Below, in pieces: positions 13,430-23,870 of a stretch of 64,000 nucleotides of DNA. This DNA is from Tigriopus japonicus. Taxonomy: Eukaryota > Arthropoda > Copepoda > Harpacticoida > Harpacticidae. The position numbers were made by a program, and so were the translations under genes. The stretch lies in contig JAAGOF010000220.1 of assembly GCA_010645155.1 (NCBI GenBank), forward strand, positions 1,128,145 to 1,192,144. Reading direction: 5' to 3'. The notes under the pieces are model-generated. The model made no database searches and was not told where the DNA came from. It was given only the letters and a program-made list of their open reading frames with translations. Position 1 is the stretch's first letter. Each line of letters opens with the position of its first letter.

Positions 13430-16400
13430 TCATCGTCCCCGAAGACAAGGTTGTTGGTTGTAGGTGAGTCTAAATCCTCGATTGGCCTTATCGACCACAG
13501 GGATGCCTTCCTCATTATCAGTAATGACTTGAACGATGAAAGGTTTTGAGTAAGCTAGAGAAGAGGAAAAACAGTCGAAATCATGATTATCCAAACCAAA
13601 AACTGAGGGCACCACGAGGATCCTTGAACCCTCCTCCAACTCACTTGTGACTGCACCAGCCACAGCCATGCATGTGGTGGCTGTGGGAGTGGTTCCCATA
13701 CAAGAGCCCAGGCTGATTCCACAAAAACGATCACGAGCAAAACGAGGGCTCAAACCATCCTCGGAACCACCGGGAATGAGAATATAGTCGCTTTGACAAT
13801 CCACATCTCCATATTTGACCCCAGTAGCTGGCAACGGGAAAGCCAAAACTAGAGAGAGATGAAGTCTTTCATTTAAAAGCGAATTCGATTGGAGTTGAAT
13901 AAAATGTTTGACTTTATCATGCACTAATGGAGACAGGGATGAAATTTCCTCCAATGCACATTTGCAAAGTTATTGAATCCTTTTGGAGGGCAAAAATGAT
14001 TTTGAATGGAACACTCTTACAAGAAAAGGCGAAGGGGTGAAGCACTACGCATGTATCAAATGCCTTTTTCCTCCGCTCTTGAAACAAAATCAACTAGTTC
14101 TCTAACAAATGAGTCACTAGAGCCAAGGATTTCTGGAATCACTGGATTGAACACGGCCGACCAAGATAAAGTCGATTTAGTACTGGGGAAAACGAGTCTT
14201 TTCCTTTGTTCTGAGAAGTAAATCTACTCGATTTTGGTCGGCCGTGCGTAGTCCATCAAATATAGATGTTCTTACCAAAGCCCAGTTCTGGATGGCGAAC
14301 CTATACACACAGATACTGAGAAAAAGATTGGCAGTCAAAGAAAGCCGAAATTTATTTGTGATGGAGCCTCTTGCACAATAAAATCGTAAATTCTCCTCCT
14401 AAATTCAAATAAATGTTGTGTTCGATTTGATTTTGAGTACATAATTTAGTTTAAACATAATATTCAAGCGTTCATGCAAAACAAAACAACAGTTTTTAAC
14501 GAAACTATCAAAAAAAAATATGCCAATACAAAGACTTAGATTAGGCTAAGAAGCTTTTATATTAAAGTGGAATTTAGGATTGAACAGTATTCAGAGAAGG
14601 TATGAAAGGTATCTGAAACTGTATGTTTTCAAGAGCATTCATGGGCTCTGTCCTAACCCAGGATTTGAGATCAGTTGTAGTGGTTGTAGAGGTTTTACGT
14701 GCATTCTGAGAGCACCTCCAAATCCAAGGGAATCGAGATTAGTTCGTTCAATGAAGTCCTCCTCTCTTCTTTATCGGGCTCCTTCATTGTTCAATTTGTT
14801 GCCTATTTGCCTTCATCGGGAATATGTAGGAGCTGATCCTCTAACAGCATTTAAGGCAGGATTGGACAATTTTTTTAATACTTTTCTTGATCAACCCACT
14901 ATTCAAGGGTTGTATAGATCTGCCAACAGTAGCTCGTAGGTAGAGCAAATTTCATAAAAATATTAATTTGTGATTTATGTTTACAGGGAATCACATTCTT
15001 TTTAGCGGTAGTAGAAAATCCGCAACCAACTCAAAACAAAAATATTTTTGTCGGCTCATCTTTAGGATAGAAAAGAGTTAATGGATTGGATCATCTGCAT
15101 CAAATGCCAGAAGTGAGGTGTGTAAAAACAACTGCACGTAAAGACCCATCTATTCAAAGGGTCTTCAATCGAATATGTAGTGCACCTATTTCTGAAGGCC
15201 AACTTAGGGTCTTGAAAGGTCACTTACTGGTCGTTGAAGCATCCCGGGACAAAGTAAATGAGAACGGATCCGACGTAGGTTGGGCATATCGAATGCCACA
15301 ATAGCCATTGTCCACTCTGATGCAAATGGCGTAATTGAGATTGGCCAAATGGTTGGGTTCTCCATTAGCTCTCACATCGGTTTTATAGTTGAAGCTCTGA
15401 ATCATGCCAGAAGCCGTCAAATAGTACTGAAGGCAACCCACCGGAGCTAAATATAAAGAAGTAAGTATAAAGACAGGCCCTAAGTCCTCAAAGGAGAGTG
15501 CCTCCTTACCTAAGACACGACTTGAACACTCATATTGAAGGATTCGGATGATCCATTGACGACTCGAAGAAGCCGTCACTGTCGTGTCCATCACCATTGA
15601 GATTTGCGTGGGCCCACTATTGGAAGTGATGGAATAGATCACTGTTGGTCAAAATGAAAGAAAGAGCTTGATGCCAAAAAGGGAAGGAACGAAAAGAAGA
15701 ACAAATGGATCCAATAGCTACCATGTTGGCCCGTGTTTGTTCCACAGAGTTGGGGAACAGGCGAACCTCCGGTAACCAAGAAAAAATCCGTGGTGCATTT
15801 TCCTTCGGCATTGGGATCTGAGATATCGAATGTTTTGAAGTCCAGGCGAATCTGCAGTTTGAGCATAACATGAATATTGGTTGGTATAGAAACTTTTGAC
15901 TTGGTTTTAAGTGTTTTACCTGACAGATTTCGTCATTCATGCGGTTGATCATAAGGTTGCAAATCCGTTGAGTGGTAGGTGGATTCACAAAATAGGTTCC
16001 ATTGTCAGAAGTGGACCTGCCACACTCGAATCGAACTGTGGGCACAAGAATGGACTAGATAGTCTTCATCACAAGCAATAATATACTTCAGTTGGACTTA
16101 AGACTTACAGAAACAACACACTCCAAAGCCACTCGCACAAACGCCATCGGCATTTCCACCCCGACTAGAACAATCCGATCTACAAAAGAGCCAGATTCCC
16201 TGAGAAAATGTTTTAAGCAAATTGGCCAAAGGAATACTTACGATGTGTAACATGTGCCATTTTCTCCTGAACTTGTCTCGCACTCATCGTTATTGAATCT
16301 CACCACGGTGAAAAGACTGAAAACTGAAAACAACAGAAAGGTCAATCAGTTTAGGTCAAATGTTTTGTGGTAGGGGATGCATGCTTCAAGTATACTTCTT

Positions 16401-19065
16401 CAATTGACTTCCAGTCCTTTTGGCTCTTTGAAACGTTCTCAGGCTTCTAAAATGACGCCATATGAATCTTAGCTTATTCTAGTAGATGCATAAGAAAAAT
16501 AATTAGGTAATCTAGTTGATCTCTAGATAATCTGGAAGCATACTTCTAGCGTACATTGGCGGACACAAAACATATCAGCTGAAAATGTTGGACAAGTCAG
16601 TAGAAGTCACTCAAAATGGCAATCTTCGAGTTTAAAAGATGTTAGATTTAAGTTTGAGAGCAGACTTTTCGCCGATGGGCCAACAGGCAGTAGTACATTG
16701 CACTTAATCTTTGTTGAGCCTCTTAACTATTTTTTGAAGAAAATGCTATAACAATAGACAATCCATGTCAAATTCCGGCTGAAAATAAAAGCAAGGCTTT
16801 TGGCTGACTTTATGTTTGTCTTCAGTTTTCCTGGATTGACGAAGAGAGAATCTACATTTTAAATGTAACAATAGCTGGTATTTTTGTGGCTAATCTTGTT
16901 TATGGCTTGATCCGACCAATTACGTTCGATGTCAGATGTAATTCTCAAACCGGATTGGGTGGAGCACAATCACTAATAATAATGTTTATTGCGATAATTT
17001 TCTTTTTTTATCATTGGACATACGTACAGTGTATTATATTGTATTGAATATGGTATTCGCTGTTGGCCTACCAAAAATAGGTCAAAATCAAAATCAAACG
17101 TGGTCAAGCATTGAAGCGGAAAAGCCACGAAAATATCAGCAAATGTCAGCACTCCTCCCTTTTACTCTACATCTCTAATTCATCTAAAACTTTAATGTTT
17201 TCAGAACCTTTCACTCCTAAAAGATTAAGCACCTGAAGGTTTCATATCCGGAAGTACAAGAGTTAAACTTCAACAACTTGAATTGATGATTCACATTGGT
17301 GGCCTCTTCATCCAAATCCAAATTCCAATTGTTCTATACTTGGAAAACTTGATTTTGGGTATCACACACATCTTATCAAATTTACAGATTTGTGTGGGAA
17401 CCAAGTATTTTTTATTTTAATTTAATAATTATGGTAGAATAATAAGGGTGGTTTTGGGTGGGTGTAGGAACTATGGGGAAAGTTCAACATAATGGGCCCG
17501 AGAGTCTTAGTATTGCACCTACTCGTGGGCTCAAAGATCTCTGATCGTTAATCTTTGGACCCCTGATAGCGTTTACTAGAATTGGGTTGGTCTTGAACCA
17601 AAAGGGGTTGCCGACCCTTGCTCTGCATTCTGAGAATGTAATAGGATGGATAATGCTGGGGATTTGATGCAAAAAACTTTCTTGTGCATTTTGGGTCCTT
17701 TTTGCATTAATTTGCATTTTGAGCGCCTATTTGTAGTTTTCTGAATTTTGGAGAATTTGTGGGAAAATCAAGCGGAAAAACGTGATTTTCAAAACTATTT
17801 AAGAGATTAAATATAACTTATTTGATTTTTATTTTTTAGAAATTTGAATTAAATATTGGCTCAAAAACAAGTGATTTCGACATCTGATAGTTTTTGGTTT
17901 CATTTTTCTGGCAAAAGTTTCGAAAGATGTGGTAACTTGACTAACAGTCAGTGCTAGTGCAAAGGATCTCAAATAAATGTATATTAATAATGACCGTCTA
18001 ATGACATCAAGGGAGATTTTTCTTCTTACATAATATGCTCTTTTCCAAAATCCTAGTTCTTCCCAATCTTCGAACTTTTCACGCCAATTTTACAGGAAAT
18101 TCGCCAATAATTTCAACTAAAAAAATTCCATATCCATTTCTATGCTCCCATTGACATAAAATGTGTCGTAGTTTCTTGAAAACTCATGTGCAATTGTTGC
18201 CATCAGCAAATCCAGCCGTTCCATGAAATCGACAAATTGTTGCCACATAAAACCATTAGGTGGCAATGTACATAAATGTACTCCTTTATTACAGTGCACT
18301 AACTTCACTCTCTGATATCGAGCCGTCTAAAAGGTTATGGATCATTTGATCTAATAAAATCGCAAAAATGCATGCAAGTCCGGCAATAAAAAGCTTACAT
18401 CTGGCATCCCGCTCTCTTTGGCTGATGGCCTCGAGGTTGGTCACATTGTTTCGGTAAGCCTCGATCACCTTCAACGGTTTCAAATCCGATTTCCGTCTCA
18501 AAACTTTCCGAACTGTGCCCGACAGTGCAGTTTCTTCCGAGTCCGATTCCGACTCGATTTTGACAGGGGGAAGAATAGGTCCTTCCGATTCTGATCCGAT
18601 TTGGATTGGTCGTTTCCGCCTTCGTTTTATCATTTTGCGCTTGATATTGGTGGCTTCAGCACTCCGTTCTGACCGAATGTGAGGCCGATTGAAGGCATCG
18701 AGTGTGTTCAAAGCTGCGTCTAAATCATTGTCCTGAAATCAAAATGTCAGGTGTGAAAGTACAAGTCAGGGGAAATGATACTATTAAGTTTGATCGATTG
18801 ATGTAAAGGGTAAAGGGAAAGGATTCTTCCGAAAAGTTTACAGAGACTATTCAAAAGGTACTGAAATAGATGACGCGTTTGAAATGTGCATCGGACTGAA
18901 GTTTTCCATATCTATGATTAGCTACATTTGAGAACATTGTTAAGAAAAACAAGGGTAGGCTTTGATTTTCTTAGAGTGGAGCAAACTCACCTCGACTTCA
19001 AAAGCTTGGAGACAAGTGAAATAAAGAAGAGCAAAGGTGGTGAGAGAAATAACACTGGTTCTCAT
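13430..19065 (-). CDS. Secreted CUB-domain protein (arthropod-type Cys-rich CUB family)
   Basis: Nine exons on the minus strand join in phase to 525 residues: 19065-18991, 18732-18399, 16323-16242, 16179-16109, 16035-15920, 15851-15722, 15641-15510, 15446-15228 and 13848-13430 (TGA). Residues 1-21 (MRTSVISLTTFALLYFTCLQA) form a signal peptide. Exon 2 encodes a charged Ser/Glu/Lys-Arg linker with a furin-like RRRKR. A Cys-rich block follows (DECETSSGENGTCYTS, DCSSRGG, GFGVCC), then a CUB region (FECGRSTSDNGTYF, IRLDFKTFDIS, CGTNTGQH) and a second CUB-like C-terminal half ending in NRGFRLTYNQQPC. This order is typical of uncharacterised secreted arthropod proteins; extracellular binding is likely, but the ligand is unknown. 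The exon-2 linker is joined to the CUB part by a 2-kb intron; the phase fits, but RNA evidence is lacking. Confidence 0.85.
14153..14249. repeat. Short inverted-repeat element (about 95 bp) in a CUB-gene intron
   Basis: CACGGCCGACCAAGAT at about 14153 is mirrored by ATTTTGGTCGGCCGTG ending at about 14247, with one mismatch. The structure is MITE-like, but no clear target duplication is seen, so the class is unknown. Confidence 0.55.
14308..15025 (+). mobile_element. LINE 3' fragment (reverse transcriptase C-terminus), copy 1
   Basis: An open frame at 14574-14939 encodes the C-terminal tail of a non-LTR retrotransposon reverse transcriptase: SIQRRYERYLKLYVFKSIHG, then LYRAPSLFNLLP, FKAGLDNFFNTF, DQPTIQGLYRSANS and a stop. 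This LQRRRERY...RAPxLFNLLP...DQPxIxGxxRxA pattern is common in arthropod LINEs. The upstream part has stops and is deleted. A second copy lies inverted at 35700-36555, and the two share about 250 bp of upstream sequence as well as the 3' untranslated end (ttacagggaatc.cattctttttagcgg). It sits in the last intron of the CUB gene in the antisense direction. Confidence 0.85.
17655..17960. repeat. Dispersed repeat, copy 1
   Basis: The sequence gggatttgatgcaaaaaactttcttgtgcattttggg, then tttgcattttgagcg and aaaaacgtgatttt, recurs in the same order at 30741-31000. No ends, target duplication or coding potential are visible. It lies in the large CUB-gene intron. Confidence 0.6.
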
Positions 19066-21686
19066 TTTGTCCGTCCTTTCACACTTTGAGACAGATTGAA
19101 ACTGATTCCCAAATGAAATTCCAATCCAAGACTATGATTCGGACAATAAGGACGACAAGGTGAAGACGGTGACATGAACGGCAAAAAAGCACAGAAAATG
19201 GTTTGACGCAAGACATGGAGATCCTCGCATCTTTATCGCTTCAAGATTTCCATGCCTGTTTGCGGAAAGAGATGGCAATACAACGAGCGACAAAAATATT
19301 GACCCTCGTAAAAAGATGAATATGATATTTGTTTTGATTTCATGTCAACCATGAATCCAGATTTGAACTTGGTGCCAAAAAGAAAGCTTATAAAGCACAA
19401 AATAAATAACATCAATTCAAAAAGAGAAATTCAATACAGACTAAATTTATCCCTTTGAATTTGTACTGAAGATGCCAAATACCAAGCAAGTGGTCATTGG
19501 CTTCCGACATTTTTCTAGCCCTCTCATCAACTTTCTTCGGCTCAAACATAATTTCATATAGATGTAAACTCTTGTGCCAAGTCCTTATTAATAAACCACT
19601 ATACTTGAAAAAAATTTACTTGTGTTCATAAAAATACAGACGCCAAAATGCCATTTTATCCATCTTTTGTCCATATCTAAACAATGCCAAAGTCTGCTTT
19701 GTGCACGTTACACAATTCACTTTATTCTAAAATGTCAAGAACAGATTTTGAAGTTGGAACCTCAAATTTCAACGTTTTGCTTTTATCGATGGATGTCTTC
19801 AATGGACTGCAATTGCCGATGTGTAACGAGTGAATATTATTGGTGTCGACTTTAAACTTACGCGACTACATCTAGAGATTTCGTTTTGTCTGATGAGGCC
19901 AATTTTGACAAGTAAACAGATACGAAGATGACACTGTATTCAACCAACGAAGCCATGGGATATGCAGAGTAATCTTATTTTTTCATCTCGTCTTTCTTTC
20001 TCGAGATTTGAAATCTGCAGGGCCAAGAAGTGTGAGTGTTGTGGTCTAATCTTGAGGTGCCGCTTCTCAATGATGTTGTAGATTGATAAATATTGCGCAA
20101 GAAATCATTTGTGCACGACGAATTGAGTAGCGGTACATACCAACACTCTTTTCACTTAACACTTTGTTCTTTGTTTGAAGGTTGTTGCATTTCAAGTTCT
20201 TCATGGTGTCTGGCAGGCTCAAAACTAATTTTAAACTCTCAATCGGCAACTTATAACTAACACCTTTTGTTCATAATCTTTCGTATCCCATTAGTGGCCA
20301 ACATTGATCCTTGGTTCGTTCAAAACTTTCCCAGAGAAAAAATGGAGAGGTTTTACCGGGATTTCTGGATCGAAAACCAACTGGTGGCAAGTTGATTTTG
20401 AGTCAATCCCGAAAAGGATCCTCAAATCAAAAATATATTAAAATTTATGATCCATTTCCTGACAATGTTTGTTGTCTCTCAAAGATATTCAACTTTTCTT
20501 GCTCTTGCTTAATTTCCTTCATTTGGGCGTGTCTCTTTCGACATCTCATCGTCGACATTCGTTTCAGTTGAATGCTAATATTGTTTTATGTATGCGACAT
20601 GCGTGTTTGGTATGGGCTGTCAAAATGGCGTTTCTTGATTTCTTTTTGCTTGACCTTGATGGCTTCATCAACATCGGTTTTTCTGCAGATTGCATATCAT
20701 GAAGGTCAAATTTACCATATTCACCCCTAGAATATGATATCAGCCCTCTTTTACTTTAGCAAAACGAACATTAAGAAAATTAGTGCCTCACTAAAATAAT
20801 CTACAGAGACGGATCAACATAACAAACGTTAATTTGGATGTGAGAACAAAACTAGAATAGCTTGAAAGGTTCTTTTGTACTTGGGCTTGGATATTTGCGT
20901 ATATTAATTGCAACTCAAACGTTAGATCCAAGTTCCGCGACATGCCCGATAAGCTTGGCTCATTTGAGTCTCAATGGGTTTAAGAAAAATGTTACACAAA
21001 CTTTAACAAAATGTTAAGCAAGTGGAAAAGTGTAATACTCGGAACGTCTCCAAATTTGCTCCTTTAGAGAGACACAAAATTAAAACAGTGAAGTGGTCTT
21101 GGGAGATTCGAAGACTTCCTGCTCTTAAATACGTTCCAGAATATCCATGACCTTTGACCTTACAAGAGATTTGGGTTCGTGGAGGCTTAAAGAGTGTTTG
21201 AAAGCACATCCAGGCTCAAATGCATTTAGGATATTTAGAAATGTAGAGTATTAGTTGAGACGAATTTCGTAATGCTGTTCCGGTTCAATCCTACACGTAT
21301 TTTCGAGGTTTGTGGAAACAGGCAATATTGCCATTGAAGTAATGATAACTTTTCATTTGTTCTAATACCGAAAATCCTGTGGTTGAAAACAGCCCTCATG
21401 CAATAAAACTAAGTCAACTTGAAAGAAATGATTAATTCACCTGCAGATAAGTTCCTGTTCCAAAAGCAAACAAAGGACGAAAGAACAAAAAGGGTAGATA
21501 CGTCCAACCATATTGCCTTATCAATACAGTATTTCCTTGGAGACACTAAAACGTCCATTGAAATTTAACACCACTGCCAAAGCCAAAATTAGTTCATAAT
21601 TCAACAAGGAATGTATTGAAATCGCGAATAAACTCTCAAAATTAACAATAGATTGGTAAGAAAAAGTCAAATTAGAAACAGTTATA
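19066..21686. other. Intergenic region between FHIP2 and the CUB gene
   Basis: About 2.6 kb between the FHIP2 stop and the CUB start, both on the minus strand. It should hold the CUB promoter and the FHIP2 3' UTR. I see no recognisable coding exon or repeat; the short open frames lack motifs. Confidence 0.5.
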
Positions 21687-23870
21687 TCAGCACGCTTGGT
21701 GGTACTTGACCAAAGTGATGGCTGCAATCTCCTTGCTGAACTCTTCCAAGATAATAAGCCCGTCAATCACTTTTGTCTCTCGGCGGGTCAAATTCAAGGC
21801 AATGCGATCGCTTTCTGAACCCAAAAGAGTCTTCCGACAAACGTAGACTTTGCGTTGAAGTTGCTCAATGGTTTTGGTCTCATTCTTAATTGTCATTAAC
21901 AGATTCTGCATCAAAGAGTGAAGTGTCCTGGTTCCCGGGACGATAGGAATCGTTGGGTTGAGAAGGAACTCATGAAGGTAGGGATGGGGCAGTTGGGCCA
22001 GTTTGGCCAACAGAGCTGTGACGGACAAGTTGACCTCGTAATCCTGTTCCAACAGGTTTTCCAACATGTCGAACAGAGTGCCCAAGAATTCACCTTCGTA
22101 GAACTGCCGCGATGGATCGGCTTCAGGTCTGGAATCTGAGCTTAAAGTGTCTGACCTCTCGGGAAACGTGGCTTCCGAAGGCCAATTAAACCCTTCACAA
22201 CTTCTGAAGGTACTGGCCACTTGGGTTTGTGCATTCTTGACATATTGCTCATATCCTGAATCCTTGGCCAGATCAGAGGACCTGAGTTCATCTGGCACCA
22301 TGTACAGCCAGGCATTTATAACACGGGCAATGTTGGTGGGAGCCATGGTCCGACTTCCACCTGCCATGGGCGACGATTTCCGGCTGCGAGGGCTGAGTTC
22401 AAGCCCAGAGCCTGGCCTTAGTTTCTCCCGTTCATCTTCCTCATCCGACCAAGACGATATAGATGCCTCGGCCAGGCTGCCATTGTAGTAGCCTCGCAAT
22501 TGGAGGTTAGCCAGCACTAGGCTCTTGAGAATGGGGTCACATGGCCGCTCGAGAACAACGTCATATAGGCTGAGGGTCTCCAGGACCACCTCCTGACTTT
22601 CATGGTGGCATAGTTGAAGGACGTGGTGTTTGAAAGGGTGGGTGATAACGCCCTTGAGCTCGGGCTCGGTGTTGTCGCCAAATAACCAAATACAGAATTC
22701 TCCCGCCAAACCACGGGATTGGATGTGACTCCAGCATTGGGTGACTTTGGCCACCGTCTGAACAATCTCCAAGGGTTCCCTGGCATCCATGAAATGTGCT
22801 TCAACGACTTTTTCCAGGAATTCGGATCGAATGTCGGCCGCCAAGGCGTCGGCAATCGCATCAAGGGCTCCCTTGATGAGGCTATCACAGAAATCCAACC
22901 AAGAGTAGAAAGCGACCAGCTCGGTTTTTCCAGGGAAATCTGGTACACTACTGCTCTGTGCGTGAAAATGATGAGCTTCCGCCCAATTTACTCGAACCTC
23001 CTCAATCATTCCAATATCCAAGTCCAACGGAATGGCTTCAAACAAACGGACCAGTCGACCCACTAGAGTGGGCAGCATTTCCGTCCCTTGAACGGCGTTC
23101 AAAGCTGAAATTTCGTCCGGTAAGGCACACACCACCAATAATGCATCCATGGCCTTAATGCTGACCAGATAATCGGCACTATCCAAGAAATTCAACAAAG
23201 CTGAGACCAAAAGATGGCGGCTCTGGAATTGGTCGAACATTGCCTTCTGGGACAGTGCCAATTCTTCAATGTGGGAAAGATCAATGACAGATGAAGCTGC
23301 ACTGGAACGCCGGGAAGAGGTTCGGCTATATTCTCCTGGAAGGGATTCATGGGCAAATAGAGTCAGACATTCGGGCTGTGCCTTGATTTTGGTGACCAAG
23401 GATGTGATGAAGAGCATCTCTTGATTCTCTGTGGGCGATGCTTTGACTATAGAGCTCAACATGAGGAGACGTCTCATGGGATAATACACGTTGACATAAG
23501 GCAAAATGGTTTGTTTGATCTTTGTCAGAAGGAACACAAACAAGTTGATGATGTAAGGTCTCAATCCCGGAGGCGTGTCCGCCTGAGCTAAACTGGATAA
23601 GATATCCAAGACCTGATGATTGATCACGTACTCCATGCAAGGACCCATAGAGTGAGCCTCAACCTCCTTCTGTTCCTGGATCAATAGCTTCAACATCTGA
23701 TTCAAGTGGAACACCAAATGTGTCCGTTCCACAGGCTGACTCTTGTGGCTCAAGGGTTTGTTTTCCGCATAAAAGCGCAAGAAATGGGACCAATGGTGCC
23801 GAAAGTCCACGATTTTGGGCACTTCTGGAGCCAAGGCTGCCTCAAAAGCCTGACTTAACACGGCAAACAT
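21687..23870 (-). CDS. FHIP2: FHF complex subunit HOOK-interacting protein 2 (FAM160B family)
   Basis: A single uninterrupted frame of 727 residues, close to the usual 740-765 for FHIP2A/B. FHIP proteins join Hook adaptors and FTS in the FHF complex, which links vesicle cargo to dynein. Family landmarks are in order. The N-terminus has FRHHWSHFLRFYAENKP, then HLNQMLKLLIQEQKEVE, GPCMEYVINHQVLDILSSL, ADTPPGLRP, LLTKIKQTILPYVNVYYP and ASPTENQEMLFI. The C-terminus has FLGTLFDMLENLLEQDYEVNL, ALLAKLAQLPHPYLHEFLL and TRRETKVIDGLIILEEFSKE. A middle Ser-rich segment (about 468-500, SWSDEEDE then SPRSRKSS) is probably disordered. The gene is intronless in its coding part, unlike its neighbours, so either introns were lost or it is a functional retrocopy. 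Confidence 0.93.
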   Translation of the reverse strand: MFAVLSQAFEAALAPEVPKIVDFRHHWSHFLRFYAENKPLSHKSQPVERTHLVFHLNQMLKLLIQEQKEVEAHSMGPCMEYVINHQVLDILSSLAQADTPPGLRPYIINLFVFLLTKIKQTILPYVNVYYPMRRLLMLSSIVKASPTENQEMLFITSLVTKIKAQPECLTLFAHESLPGEYSRTSSRRSSAASSVIDLSHIEELALSQKAMFDQFQSRHLLVSALLNFLDSADYLVSIKAMDALLVVCALPDEISALNAVQGTEMLPTLVGRLVRLFEAIPLDLDIGMIEEVRVNWAEAHHFHAQSSSVPDFPGKTELVAFYSWLDFCDSLIKGALDAIADALAADIRSEFLEKVVEAHFMDAREPLEIVQTVAKVTQCWSHIQSRGLAGEFCIWLFGDNTEPELKGVITHPFKHHVLQLCHHESQEVVLETLSLYDVVLERPCDPILKSLVLANLQLRGYYNGSLAEASISSWSDEEDEREKLRPGSGLELSPRSRKSSPMAGGSRTMAPTNIARVINAWLYMVPDELRSSDLAKDSGYEQYVKNAQTQVASTFRSCEGFNWPSEATFPERSDTLSSDSRPEADPSRQFYEGEFLGTLFDMLENLLEQDYEVNLSVTALLAKLAQLPHPYLHEFLLNPTIPIVPGTRTLHSLMQNLLMTIKNETKTIEQLQRKVYVCRKTLLGSESDRIALNLTRRETKVIDGLIILEEFSKEIAAITLVKYHQAC

